In this document: positions 1 through 8,854 of the stretch, piece after piece | Position numbering within the stretch: position 1 is the first letter of the stretch | Layout: every line of letters begins with the position of its first letter | Origin: Chloroflexi bacterium RBG_16_72_14 | GTDB lineage: Bacteria > Chloroflexota > Limnocylindria > Limnocylindrales > CSP1-4 | Assembly: GCA_001797035.1 (NCBI GenBank) | Contig: MGOE01000086.1 | Span: forward strand, 1-13,483 | Reading direction: 5' to 3' | Length of the DNA stretch: 13,483 nt | Program-made: the position numbers and the translations under genes | The notes under the pieces: model-generated | Database searches by the model: none | Told to the model about the DNA's origin: nothing | The model's input: the letters and a program-made list of their open reading frames with translations, nothing else

Positions 1-338
1 TCGGCCTCCCCCGCCGGCCGGATCTCGCGCGCCAGCAGCCGCGACCCAGGGACGCGGCCGAGGCGCCGCATCTCGTGCGAGAACGCAATCAGGCGGTCGG
101 CGTGGCGGTGCGACGGCGGCACCAGCACGAACGTCCCGCGTCCGGGGACACGCTGCACCAGGCCGTCCTCGGCCAGGCGCTGCATCGCGTTGCGGGCGGT
201 CATCCGGCTGACCCCGAACTCGTCGCACAGCTCGGCGTCGGAGGGCAGCCGCTCGCCCGGCCGCATCGCCGCCAGCCGGGCGCGAAGGGCCTGCTCGATC
301 TGCCGGTACTGGGGCAGCCAGGAGGACTCCGGGATCAC
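1..338 (-). CDS. GntR-family (HutC/UTRA-type) transcriptional regulator, 3' end cut by window edge
   Basis: Likely repressor of the operon that it ends. The 112 visible residues begin VIPESSWLPQYRQIEQALR and give a typical GntR winged helix-turn-helix at about residues 8-72, including LPSDAELCDEFGVSRMTARNAM and the wing GLVQRVPGRGTFV. The text then enters what looks like a UTRA effector domain (HADRLIAFSHEMRRLGR), as in HutC, NagR and FarR-type regulators that bind small molecules such as sugar phosphates. The start is taken as GTG at 338. It is in the same frame as the TGA of the permease gene just upstream, 15 bases after it, and I see no clear Shine-Dalgarno, so translation may depend on re-initiation. 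The C-terminal part, including most of the ligand domain, lies outside the window. Family assignment is firm; the ligand is unknown. Confidence 0.9.
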   Translation of the reverse strand, partial: MIPESSWLPQYRQIEQALRARLAAMRPGERLPSDAELCDEFGVSRMTARNAMQRLAEDGLVQRVPGRGTFVLVPPSHRHADRLIAFSHEMRRLGRVPGSRLLAREIRPAGEA

Positions 339-353
339 GCGCGGCCCCGTCGC

Positions 354-1361
354 TCAGGACTCCGCGGTGATCCGGGTGTAGGCCGCCGCCACGGTCACGA
401 TGATGGCGCCGAACAGCACCTGCCGCACCGCCTCCGGGTACCCCAGCGAGGACAGCAGCGAGATGATCACCGTCAGGATGAGCGCACCCACGATCGTCCC
501 GCCGTAGCCGCCGCGGCCGCCCATGATCGACGTGCCGCCGATCACCGCCGCGGCCACCGAGGGCAGGACGTACGAGTCGGCCAGGGTCACGCTCGCGACG
601 TTGGTCAGGCCTGACACCAGGAACCCGGCGATCGCCGCCATCACCGCGGAGATGACGTACAGCAACACGATCACCTGCCAGGCCCGGGCGCCCGACAGGC
701 GCGCCGCGACCGGGTTGTCGCCGATCGCGTACAGCAGCCGGCCGTACCCCGTCCGGCGCAGGCCCACGAGGATCACCAGCGCCAGCGGCACGAACACCAG
801 CAGGCTGTGGGGCACGATCCCCATGAACGACCCGGACCCGATCCAGCGGAGCTCGTCCGGCGTGCCGCCACCGGTCTGGACCATCACCAGCTGCCACCAG
901 TTGGCCAGCCCGAAGACCACCAGCCCCATGCCCAGGGTCATGATCAGCGGGTGGACCCGGAACACGCCGACGCCGATGCCGGTGAGCAGCCCGGCCAGCG
1001 ACGCGACGACGACGGCCGCGAGGATGGCAACCGCGAGCCCCTGGTCCCCGACCAGCGTCGCGACGAGGAACCCCGACCCGGACGCGACCGCGCCGACGGA
1101 CAGGTCGATGCCCCCGGTGAGCATGGTCAGGGTCTGGCAGCCGGCGAGGATCGCGAGCGGCACCGCCGTGCGCAGGATGAAGCCGGCCCAGTTGGGGTTC
1201 ACGATGCCCGGTCGCACCAGCTCGGACAGCGCGACGAGCAGCGCGAGCAGCGCGAGCAGCGGCAGGATCGGGCGGTCGCGGAACAGGCGGCGCCAGGCCG
1301 TGGCGGTGAGCCACGGGTTGCGGGCGCTGGGTGCGGACGGGGCGCTGGCGACGCCGCTCAT
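354..1361 (-). CDS. CUT2-family sugar ABC transporter permease (RbsC-like), second permease
   Basis: Inner-membrane subunit of a ribose/xylose/galactose-type importer, 335 aa, the usual length for the BPD_transp_2 (RbsC/XylH/MglC) family. It has an N-terminal cytoplasmic stretch (MSGVASAPSAPSARNPWLT), then many hydrophobic helices. Family landmarks are LTGGIDLSVGAVASGSG near the first helices, LYAIGDNPVAARLSG in the cytoplasmic loop facing the ATPase, and the glycine-rich IGGTSIMGGRGGYGGTIVG before the last helices. Its ATG overlaps the stop of the upstream permease gene in an ATGA. The two permeases are distinct in sequence and probably form a heterodimer, unlike the homodimeric RbsC of E. 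coli. Substrate specificity cannot be read from the permease. Confidence 0.95.
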   Translation of the reverse strand: MSGVASAPSAPSARNPWLTATAWRRLFRDRPILPLLALLALLVALSELVRPGIVNPNWAGFILRTAVPLAILAGCQTLTMLTGGIDLSVGAVASGSGFLVATLVGDQGLAVAILAAVVVASLAGLLTGIGVGVFRVHPLIMTLGMGLVVFGLANWWQLVMVQTGGGTPDELRWIGSGSFMGIVPHSLLVFVPLALVILVGLRRTGYGRLLYAIGDNPVAARLSGARAWQVIVLLYVISAVMAAIAGFLVSGLTNVASVTLADSYVLPSVAAAVIGGTSIMGGRGGYGGTIVGALILTVIISLLSSLGYPEAVRQVLFGAIIVTVAAAYTRITAES

Positions 1362-2362
1362 GCGCGAGCCCTCCGCATCTGGATCAGGCTGCCGAACATG
1401 ACGACGCCGATGAGGATGACCCCGTTGGCGACGGTCGCCAGGTTGGTGTTGACGTTGAGGAACGTCATGTCGCTCCGGAGCAGCTGGAGGATGACGACGG
1501 CCACGATGGGCCCGGCCACGCCGCCCCGGCCGCCGGCGAGGCTCACGCCGCCGAGCACGACGGCGGCCACGCTGGTCAGCGTGTACGGGCCCGGGACCGG
1601 CGTCCCGATCCCGGTGTTGGCCGTGAGGCTCAGGCCCGCCAGGGCCGCGAACAGCCCGGTGAGCATGTAGGACGCGAGCTTGGTGCGGCCCACGGACACG
1701 CCGCTCCGGAACGCCGCCAGCTGGTTGCTGCCGATCGCGTACAGGGACAGGCCAAGGCGCGATCGCTGCACCGGCAGCCAGATGACGGCGACGATGATGA
1801 CCAGGGCGATCGCGGCCTTCGGGACCCACTCGTTGACCAGGGAGCCCTTGACGAGCTCCTTGAGCCAGACCGCGGCGCCGCCGCCCGGCGTCTTGAGCAC
1901 GAGCAGCGCGCAGCCGGCCCACACGAAGGACATGGCGAGCGTGACCACGATGTCGGGCACGCGGGTGAGGACGACCAGGCTCCCGTTGATCGCGCCGAGC
2001 AGCAGACCGAGCGCCAGCACGGCGATCACGATGCCGACCCCGAACTCCTCGCCCTGGCCCTTCATCTGCGACGCAGCCACGACGCTCGTGAGCGCCATCA
2101 TCGAGCCAATCGACAGGTCGATCCCGCCCGAGATCACCACGATCGCCTGCCCGACGCTGGCCAGTGCGAGGGGCAGCACGGAGATCGCGAGCCCCTGGAT
2201 GCCCGTCACCCCGTAGGTCGGCTGGATGGCGCGCGTGTACACCAGGAGCACGGCGAGGAACGCGAGCAGCCCCAGCGTCCAGCCGTTGCGCCGGACGAAG
2301 GCCATCGCCGCATCGGCCGGGCGGGCGCGGGCGTCGTCCACCGCAGCGGCCGCGGCGCTCAT
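1358..2362 (-). CDS. CUT2-family sugar ABC transporter permease (RbsC-like), first permease
   Basis: Partner permease of 334 aa. After an Ala-rich N-terminus (MSAAAAAVDDARARPADAA) come about eight to ten hydrophobic segments. The family motifs are VISGGIDLSIGSMMALTSV, RLGLSLYAIGSNQLAAFRSG in the loop that contacts the ATPase, and LGGVSLAGGRGGVAGPIV near the C-terminus. Its ATG overlaps the TGA of the ATPase gene in ATGA, and its own stop overlaps the next permease start in the same way, so the three membrane-complex genes are translationally coupled. A loop (about residues 140-165: LLVLKTPGGGAAVWLKELVKGS) is the extracytoplasmic insertion seen in some members. Confidence in family and role in import is high. 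Confidence 0.95.
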   Translation of the reverse strand: MSAAAAAVDDARARPADAAMAFVRRNGWTLGLLAFLAVLLVYTRAIQPTYGVTGIQGLAISVLPLALASVGQAIVVISGGIDLSIGSMMALTSVVAASQMKGQGEEFGVGIVIAVLALGLLLGAINGSLVVLTRVPDIVVTLAMSFVWAGCALLVLKTPGGGAAVWLKELVKGSLVNEWVPKAAIALVIIVAVIWLPVQRSRLGLSLYAIGSNQLAAFRSGVSVGRTKLASYMLTGLFAALAGLSLTANTGIGTPVPGPYTLTSVAAVVLGGVSLAGGRGGVAGPIVAVVILQLLRSDMTFLNVNTNLATVANGVILIGVVMFGSLIQMRRARA

Positions 2363-3930
2363 CGATCGGCCTCGGCAGCGGCCTCGGCAGCGGCATCCGC
2401 CTCGGCGACGGCCTCGGCCGCGAGGTGCTCGGGCATCCGGGCATCGGACCGCAGGTTGTACGCGGCGCGGAGCAGGGCGGGCTCGTCCGCGTCCTCGACC
2501 GCGATCTCCGCGACGACCCGGCCGCCGAAGATCACGATCGCTCGGTCGCAGGCCAGCTGGACCTCCTTGAGCTCGGACGTGTACAGCAGCACCGCGGCAC
2601 CGGACGCCGCGAGGTCCCGCAGCAGCACGTAGATCTGGCTCTTGGTGCGGATGTCGATGCCCCGCGTCGGGTCGAAGCACAGCATCGTCCGGACACCCCC
2701 GGCGACCCAGCGGGCGATCGTCACCTTCTGCTGGTTGCCGCCCGAGAGCCGCCGCACCTCGCCCCTGGCCCGGGTGTCGATCTGCAGCGTCGCGATGGCG
2801 GTGTCGACCCGCTTCCGCTCGCCGGACAGGTCGATCGGGCCCCAGCTCCGGATGCGCGTCGTGAACGGGAGGGCGATGTTCTCGCGGACCGACCGCTGCA
2901 TCAGCAGCGCCTCTGCACGGTCGGCCGCGACGTAGACGAGCCCCGCCCGGATCGCGTCCGCCGGGTGGCGGAACGAGACCGGTGAGCCGTCCACGAGCAG
3001 CTCGCCTTCGCTTGGGCGCTCGGAGCCGGCGAGGATGTTGAACAGCTCGTCCTGGCCCTGGCCCTCCAGGGCCACCACACCCAGCACCTCACCGGGGTAC
3101 AGCTCGAACGACGCGTCGTGGAGCTTCGTACCGTGGCTGAGCCCGCGGACCGTGAGGCGCGGCGTCGCGCCGGCCGGGATCTGCCGCCCGGCCGCGCCTT
3201 CGGGCTGGGCCGACAACGCCTCGACCGCCTGGCCCAGCATCAGCTCCACGATGCGCTCCTCGGAGCCCTCGGTCACGTCCACGACGCCGACGGTCTCGCC
3301 CTCGCGCAGCACCGTTGCCCGGTCGCAGACGGCGGCGATCTCGATCAGTCGGTGCGAGATGAAGATCACCGACCGGTCGCCGCCGCGCAGTCGCCCGACG
3401 ACCTCGAGGACCTTCTCGGTCAGGTTCGCCGGCAGCGCCGCCGTCATCTCGTCGAGCATCAGCACGTCGGGCTCGATCGCGAGCGCGCGGGCGAGGTCGA
3501 TGATCCGGAGCGAGGCGAGCGGCACGCGCCGCGCCATGCTCGACAGGTCGAGGTCGACGAGCCCCAGCTCGCGGAGCCAGTGCCGGAACGGCTCGATCGG
3601 CGTCTCGGTGAGCCGGAGGTTGGAGCGGATGTCCAGGTCCGGGATCAGGGCCGGCTCCTGGTACACGGAGACCAGGCCCCCGCGGCGGGCCTCGGCGGGC
3701 GAGTGCACGACCCGCTCCCGGCCGCGCACGGCGATCGTGCCGGTGTCCGGGTGGACCGCGCCGGTCAGGATCTTGACCAGCGTGCTCTTGCCGGCACCGT
3801 TGGCGCCCATGAGCGCATGGACCTCGCCGGGGCGCACGGCAAGGGAGGCCGACTTGAGCGCGACGACGGCGCCGTATGTCTTGGAGACCCCCGTGGCCTC
3901 GAGCAGCAGGTCGGTGCCGGTGACGGTCAT
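2359..3930 (-). CDS. Sugar ABC transporter ATP-binding protein (RbsA/MglA-type, two fused ATPase domains)
   Basis: Energises sugar import at the cytoplasmic face; 523 aa with two nucleotide-binding domains, as in RbsA/XylG/MglA. Domain 1: Walker A GANGAGKST at 42-50, Q-loop Gln91, Walker B VLMLDE ending at 161, switch His193. Domain 2 has the degenerate Walker A usual in this family (VVALEGQGQDEL, about 285-295) and a canonical signature LSGGNQQKV at 395-403. Two oddities are visible. The signature of domain 1 reads RVPLASLRIIDLARAL rather than LSxxQxQ. The second Walker B reads MLCFDPTRGID where LDEPTRGID is usual, so the Asp-Glu pair is altered. The C-terminus ends in a low-complexity Ala/Glu stretch (from about 504). 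The ATG at 3930 has only a weak GGGA upstream. It lies 80 bases after the binding-protein gene, with a strong hairpin between. Confidence 0.95.
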   Translation of the reverse strand: MTVTGTDLLLEATGVSKTYGAVVALKSASLAVRPGEVHALMGANGAGKSTLVKILTGAVHPDTGTIAVRGRERVVHSPAEARRGGLVSVYQEPALIPDLDIRSNLRLTETPIEPFRHWLRELGLVDLDLSSMARRVPLASLRIIDLARALAIEPDVLMLDEMTAALPANLTEKVLEVVGRLRGGDRSVIFISHRLIEIAAVCDRATVLREGETVGVVDVTEGSEERIVELMLGQAVEALSAQPEGAAGRQIPAGATPRLTVRGLSHGTKLHDASFELYPGEVLGVVALEGQGQDELFNILAGSERPSEGELLVDGSPVSFRHPADAIRAGLVYVAADRAEALLMQRSVRENIALPFTTRIRSWGPIDLSGERKRVDTAIATLQIDTRARGEVRRLSGGNQQKVTIARWVAGGVRTMLCFDPTRGIDIRTKSQIYVLLRDLAASGAAVLLYTSELKEVQLACDRAIVIFGGRVVAEIAVEDADEPALLRAAYNLRSDARMPEHLAAEAVAEADAAAEAAAEADR

Positions 3931-3959
3931 GGTGTCCCGAGGTGGGATGGAGGGATGAG

Positions 3960-3992
3960 CCAGGGGGCGCCGGCGTTGCCGGCGCCCCCTGG
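3960..3992 (-). terminator. Strong intercistronic hairpin between binding-protein and ATPase genes
   Basis: A perfect 15-bp inverted repeat with a 3-base loop: arms 3960-3974 (ccagggggcgccggc) and 3978-3992, loop 3975-3977. It begins 18 bases after the stop of the binding-protein gene. There is no T-tract after it on the minus strand, so it is not a classical intrinsic terminator. By analogy with other ABC sugar operons it more likely causes partial read-through or blocks 3' exonuclease decay, keeping the binding-protein message in excess over the membrane subunits. The structure is directly visible; the role is inferred. Confidence 0.75.
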
Positions 3993-4010
3993 TGGGACTA
4001 TCCGCGAGGG

Positions 4011-5174
4011 TTAGTCGTTCGGGCCCTTGCAGGTGATCGCCTGCTCGGGGGTATAGGTGGTCCAGCCGCCGATCTGGAGGCCGAGCGGCCAGTTCGGGTC
4101 GAGCCCCGGGACCGACTGCCACGAGGCCAGGAGGGTCTTGCCCGCGTCGGTCACGTTCTCGGCCACGACGGGCACGAGCAGGACCGTGTTCGGCTGGCTG
4201 GCGGACGGATCGGTCTGGACCGCCTCACCGTTGAGGAGCTTGAGCGCCAGGTTGACGCCCGCGCCGCCGACGGCGGCGGTGTTGGTCACGGCCGCGCCCT
4301 CGAGGCCCGGGAAGCCCGTGGGATCGAGGAGCTGCGTGACGAATGCGCCAAGGTCGGCGCCCACGATCGGCACGAACTCCTTGCCGGCCGACTTGATGGC
4401 GTCAACGACCTGGGAGTCCATGCCCGAGGTCCAGATGCCCTGGGTGTTGTCGTACTGGCCGCTGGACAGCCAGTCGCTGATCAGCTGCGTGGTGGTCGCC
4501 GGGTCCCAGCCGGTGTGGACGCCGTCGATCGTCGGCAGCACGGTGATGTTCGGGTACTCGCCGAGCGCCCGCTGGAAGCCGATATGGCGGTCGCTGTCGG
4601 CCGGGTGGCCGGCAAAGCCGCGCATGTAGTAGACGTTGCCGGTGCCGCCCATCTGCTCGAACAGCCACTTGGCGCCGAGGTAGGCGTACTCGACCTGGTT
4701 GTTGTACAGGTTGTATGTGTCGGGGTTGGTGACGTAGGCATCGACCGACACGGTGATGATGCCGGCTGCCTTGGCCTCCTCGAGGGCCTGGTTGAGGGCC
4801 GCAGGGTCGTTGGGGTTGAACACGATCGCGTCGACGTCCTTCGCGATCAGGTCACGGATCTGCTGGAGCTGGCCGGCGGCGTCAGCATTCTGGTGGATGA
4901 CGGTGAGCTCGGAGACCTGGCCCGATGCGAGGGCCTCCGCCTTGGCGGTGCAGACCTGCTCCTCGCGGAAGCCGTTGCCGACTCCTCCCGCGTTCGAGTA
5001 GCCGATCTTCCACGTCGTCGCCGGGGGTTGCGTCTCCGGGGCGGTCGACTCCGGTGCGGTCGACTCCGGGGCCGTGGTCGGCGCCGTCGTGGCACCGCCG
5101 CCCCCGCATGCCCCGGCGATGACCGCAACCGCGGCCAGCGCAACGAAGCTGCGCACCAATCCGTTTCGCTTCAT
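4011..5174 (-). CDS. Sugar ABC transporter substrate-binding lipoprotein (periplasmic-binding-protein type 1, RbsB-like)
   Basis: Captures the substrate outside the membrane and delivers it to the two permeases. The 387-aa precursor has a positively charged start (MKRNGLVR), a hydrophobic stretch and a lipobox AGAC with Cys23 as the predicted lipidated residue. A Thr/Ala/Pro/Glu linker with the repeat TAPESTAPESTAPET follows. The fold starts at WKIGYSNAGGVGNGF, and the RbsB-like pattern continues with QIRDLIAKDVDAIVFNPND and ITVSVDAYVTNP. Mature-domain cysteines occur in EEQVCTAK and near the C-terminus (ITCKGPND), and they could form a disulfide. The start is fixed by AGGAGGAGA seven bases upstream of the ATG. 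Substrate is not predictable beyond a monosaccharide, polyol or related small molecule. Confidence 0.95.
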   Translation of the reverse strand: MKRNGLVRSFVALAAVAVIAGACGGGGATTAPTTAPESTAPESTAPETQPPATTWKIGYSNAGGVGNGFREEQVCTAKAEALASGQVSELTVIHQNADAAGQLQQIRDLIAKDVDAIVFNPNDPAALNQALEEAKAAGIITVSVDAYVTNPDTYNLYNNQVEYAYLGAKWLFEQMGGTGNVYYMRGFAGHPADSDRHIGFQRALGEYPNITVLPTIDGVHTGWDPATTTQLISDWLSSGQYDNTQGIWTSGMDSQVVDAIKSAGKEFVPIVGADLGAFVTQLLDPTGFPGLEGAAVTNTAAVGGAGVNLALKLLNGEAVQTDPSASQPNTVLLVPVVAENVTDAGKTLLASWQSVPGLDPNWPLGLQIGGWTTYTPEQAITCKGPND

Positions 5175-5181
5175 CAACGAG

Positions 5182-5190
5182 TCTCCTCCT
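5182..5190 (-). promoter_or_regulatory. Strong ribosome-binding site of the substrate-binding protein gene
   Basis: AGGAGGAGA on the minus strand, seven bases before the ATG at 5174. It is the strongest Shine-Dalgarno in the operon, in keeping with the high protein dose expected of a binding protein, and it decides the start codon. Confidence 0.85.
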
Positions 5191-5204
5191 GGCGGCGGCC
5201 GGGC

Positions 5205-5219
5205 GCCCCATCTTGGGGC
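5205..5219 (-). other. Small hairpin in the leader of the binding-protein gene
   Basis: Six-base arms gcccca (5205-5210) and tggggc (5214-5219) around a 3-base loop. It sits 14 bases ahead of the Shine-Dalgarno of the binding-protein gene and after the SIS-gene stop. No T-tract follows. It may serve as a 5' processing or stability element for the binding-protein message; that role is a guess. Confidence 0.45.
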
Positions 5220-5265
5220 AAGGTCCGCCGTGTTCCTCGTGGCTGCGTCAAGCCCGTTCGGTGCG

Positions 5266-6063
5266 TCACTCACCTCCTTGCTTGTCGATCGCACGGGCGA
5301 GCCGCCGCGCATGCTCTCGATAGGCCTGGTCGAACAGCGTCCGCGACCGCTCGGTCCCCACGGCGCTCGCGCGCGTGATGACCGGTGGCATCGCCCCGCG
5401 CTCCACGAGAAGCTCGGCGGTCCGGACCTTGATGGCGTTGACGATGGCGACGGCGCCGATGGTGGACCCGGGGCCGACCGGGCTGTCCAGGCCGCCGATC
5501 GTCACCATCGCGTCGGCGTGCGGGGTGCAGACGTCGAGCACGAGGTCGGCCTCCTCCAGCAGCCGGGCTCCCGCGGCGGGTTCCGGCTCCCCCGACATCG
5601 ACTGCGCAACCGAGGTGACGGCGATGACGCGCAACCCCCGGGACCTGGCACCCCGGGCCATCTCCACGGGGACGGCGGTCAGGCCGCTCGCGGAGAACAC
5701 CATCATGACGTCCAGCGGTCCGAAGTGGAAGTTGGACAGGATGACCTCGGCCAGCCCTGGAACCCGCTCGATGAACATCGCCTGCCGCTGGCCGTTGGCA
5801 CCCACGACCTGGGTGTGGAACGTCATCGACAGCTCGACGATCGGGTTGAACCCGGGATACGAGCCGTAGCGCGGGAACATCTCCTCCACCGGGATGCGCG
5901 AGTGCCCCGTCCCGAACAGGTGGACGAGGCCGTCCGCCGCGATCGCGTCCGCGCACCAGCGGCTGGCCGTCTCGATGCCCTCCGCCTGCGTCTCGGTGAC
6001 GCGCCCGAGCACGGCCGCCGCCTCGCGGAGCCAGGTTGCGGCGGCGCCCACGGCGGGGCTCAC
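5266..6063 (-). CDS. SIS-domain protein (UPF0309-like phosphosugar isomerase/binding protein)
   Basis: Probably binds or isomerises a phosphosugar in the cytoplasm. The 265-aa length fits UPF0309-type single-SIS proteins. After a helical N-terminus, the first phosphate-binding turn is visible as LVHLFGTGHSRIP (GTGHS at 51-55), followed by MFPRYGSYPGFNPIVE. The second SIS motif is VFSASGLTAVPVEMARGAR (SASG at 124-127), then LRVIAVTS. The C-terminal part carries ALLVERGAMPPVITRAS-like text (here AELLVERGAMPPVITRAS). The start is GTG, overlapping the stop of the upstream oxidoreductase gene (GTGA), so translation is coupled. The exact reaction of this family is not established, and I cannot assign a substrate. 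The binding-protein gene follows after about 90 bases. Confidence 0.85.
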   Translation of the reverse strand: MSPAVGAAATWLREAAAVLGRVTETQAEGIETASRWCADAIAADGLVHLFGTGHSRIPVEEMFPRYGSYPGFNPIVELSMTFHTQVVGANGQRQAMFIERVPGLAEVILSNFHFGPLDVMMVFSASGLTAVPVEMARGARSRGLRVIAVTSVAQSMSGEPEPAAGARLLEEADLVLDVCTPHADAMVTIGGLDSPVGPGSTIGAVAIVNAIKVRTAELLVERGAMPPVITRASAVGTERSRTLFDQAYREHARRLARAIDKQGGE

Positions 6064-7120
6064 GCGGCGGCCGCCAGCAGGGCGTGGTCGGTGATCACGG
6101 GCTCCCAGCAGCCGCTGCGCATCGAGCGGTAGGCGGCGTCCAGCGCGGCATTGACGACGTACCCGTCGCGGAACGTCTCGCGGGGCGATGTGCCGGCGCG
6201 GAAGGCACCGATCACGTCCGCCATCATCAGGTCGTGTCCGTGGACGCGGACCTCGTCCGGCACCGGGAACACCCAGCCCGTCTCAGCGTCCGCCTTCTCG
6301 CCGAGGTACCCCGCCGGCCGCTCGATGAATGCCCGGATCGCGCCCGCGCCCATGTCCTGGACCATGCGGCCGGCGTCCCCGTAGACCTCGAACCGGCCCT
6401 CGAGCCCGCCCCGCGACGACCACGACACGTCGCAGGTGGCGGCGCGGCCGTCCTCGAAGCGCAGGACCATGACCGCGTTGTCCTCGCCGCTCGTCCGGTC
6501 GCCGTGGACGAGCGTGGCGCCCCAGGCGAACACCTCGCGCACGGCGAGGTCCTTGCCGAACAGGTAGCGGGCGCACTCGGTGCCATGGGACGCCATGTCC
6601 AGCAGCGCGCCCCCGCCGGCCAGCTCGGCGTCCCAGAAGTGGGCCGCGTGCGGACCGCTGTGGCCCTCGCGGGCCCGGAACGTGGTGAGCCGACCGATCG
6701 CGCCCGCCTGGATCATGTCGTGCATGCGCATCATGTCGATGTTGAATACGACGTTTTCGAGGTACGCGTTGAACAGGCCGGCCCCGGTGACCGCGCGGAG
6801 CATGTCCGCGGCCTCCGCGGCGTTGCGGGCCAGCGGCTTGGTGCAGGCCACCGCCTTGCCCGCCGTCACGGCCGCCAGGACCGCCTCGCGGTGGAGCTGG
6901 TTGGGCAGCGACACGACGACGAGGTCGACCTCGGGATCCGCGCACAGCGCCTCGATCGAGTCGAACGGCCGGCTGCCGAACCGGGCCGCGAACGCCTCGC
7001 GCCGCTCGGGCCCGGCCCCGTAGTTGGCGACGACGCGGGAGCCGGGCACATAGCGCAGGCCGAGCGCGTGGAACTCGCCGATGAACCCCGAGCCGAGCAT
7101 GCCCACGCCGACCGGACGCA

Positions 7121-7121
<1 letters not shown>
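6060..7121 (-). CDS. Gfo/Idh/MocA-family NAD(P)-dependent oxidoreductase (A)
   Basis: Probably oxidises or reduces a hydroxyl/keto group on a sugar, polyol or derivative. The 353-aa protein opens with a Rossmann nucleotide-binding motif VGMLGSGFIGEFHA (GSGFIG at 10-15). The family's EKP motif appears as CTKPLARN (Lys95, Pro96). The C-terminal half has HSGPHAAHFWD (from 154) and GGGALLDMASHGTE with His179, positions where this family keeps its active-site residues. It is clearly paralogous to oxidoreductase C: both carry CTKP, a H-x-GPH-x-A-x-FWD block and the closing PRETF-DGYVVNA-DAAYRS-RSG-WEPV block. Its ATG shares one base with the DeoC-family stop (TGATG), and its stop overlaps the SIS-gene start. 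The precise substrate is unknown. Confidence 0.92.
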
Positions 7122-7861
<740 letters not shown>

Positions 7862-7866
7862 CGGGG

Positions 7867-8781
7867 TCACTTGCAGTAGGGGCGGAGGATGTCGCGGGCG
7901 ATGAGGAACCCCTGCTTGACCTTCTCGTCCGTCCCTTCGAAGCGGCGGTCCTCGTGCTCGATGATGCAGTCGCCCGCGAAGCCCTGGCGGTAGAGCTCGG
8001 AGAACACGACGCTCCAGTCGACCTCGCCCAGGCCGGGGATGCGCGGGATCTGCCAGCCCATGCCCAGCGAGAACACGCCGCGCTCGTACAGGCCATCGCG
8101 GTCGATCATCAGGTCCTTGGCCTGGAAGTGGAGGACGTGGGCGCCGAACTCCTTGAGGAAGCGGCGGATGTCGATCATCTGGAGGATCAGGTGGCTCGGA
8201 TCGAAGTTGAGCCCGATCGTGTCGCCCCACTGCTCCAGGATCCGGCGCCACATCCGCGGTGTGGTCGCGATGTTGTGCCCGCCCGGCCACTCGTCGTAGC
8301 TGAAGATCATCGGGCAGTTCTCGAGCGTGATCTTTCGCCCGTGGTCCTGGGCGAACCTCACGATGTCCGGCCAGACGCGGAGCGCCTCCTCCCAGTTCTG
8401 GTCCTGGTGCTTCGCCGCGTCGCCGCCCATGAACGTGTTCACGAGCGGGACGTCCATCTTCTCGGCCGCCGTGATCACGTGCCTGAGGTGGCCGATGACC
8501 CGCTCGCGGTGCTCGGGATCGGGGTGGAGCGGGTTGGGGTAGAAGCCGAGGCCGGAGATGGCGAGGCCACTGCCCTCGAGCTCGCCGCGGATCTCAGTGG
8601 CCTGGGCGGCGGACAGGTTGGCCACGTCGATGTGGCTGGTACCGGCGTAGCGCCGGGTGGGGCCCGTGGACTGCGGCCAGCAGGCGATCTCGAGCACCTC
8701 GAAGCCGGTGGCGGCGGCCCAGTCGGCGACCCCCATGAGCGGCGTGTTCGGGAACGGGGCGGTCAGGAAGCCGAGCTTCAT
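7867..8781 (-). CDS. Sugar phosphate isomerase/epimerase (xylose-isomerase-like TIM barrel)
   Basis: Member of the AP-endonuclease-2/xylose-isomerase-like TIM-barrel superfamily (as in IolE, IolI and many sugar epimerases), 304 aa, cytosolic. Candidate metal or catalytic residues sit at the strand ends expected for the fold: ITLENCPM (Glu154), LNFDPSHL (Asp184, His187), HFQAKDL (His208, Lys212, Asp213) and IIEHED (Glu265). The N-terminus MKLGFLTAPFPNTPL and the block FEVLEIACWP are typical. The ATG at 8781 is supported by GAAGGAG eight bases upstream. It probably isomerises or epimerises, or dehydrates, the oxidised product made by the neighbouring Gfo/Idh enzymes before the aldolase step. 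The reaction type is inferred from context only. Confidence 0.9.
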   Translation of the reverse strand: MKLGFLTAPFPNTPLMGVADWAAATGFEVLEIACWPQSTGPTRRYAGTSHIDVANLSAAQATEIRGELEGSGLAISGLGFYPNPLHPDPEHRERVIGHLRHVITAAEKMDVPLVNTFMGGDAAKHQDQNWEEALRVWPDIVRFAQDHGRKITLENCPMIFSYDEWPGGHNIATTPRMWRRILEQWGDTIGLNFDPSHLILQMIDIRRFLKEFGAHVLHFQAKDLMIDRDGLYERGVFSLGMGWQIPRIPGLGEVDWSVVFSELYRQGFAGDCIIEHEDRRFEGTDEKVKQGFLIARDILRPYCK

Positions 8782-8789
8782 CGCGCATG

Positions 8790-8796
8790 CTCCTTC
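8790..8796 (-). promoter_or_regulatory. Ribosome-binding site of the TIM-barrel isomerase gene
   Basis: GAAGGAG on the minus strand, eight bases before the ATG at 8781. It picks this ATG over the longer open frame that continues upstream. Confidence 0.75.
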
Positions 8797-8854
8797 GGGG
8801 CGCAGGGGGTGGCGGGGCTGGGGCGTCGGCCCGGGGGGAACGCCATGGCCCGGC

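Noticed and set aside
1331..2985. Long plus-strand frames opposite the permease and ATPase genes
   Set aside because: They mirror G+C third-position bias of the real minus-strand genes and carry no motif.
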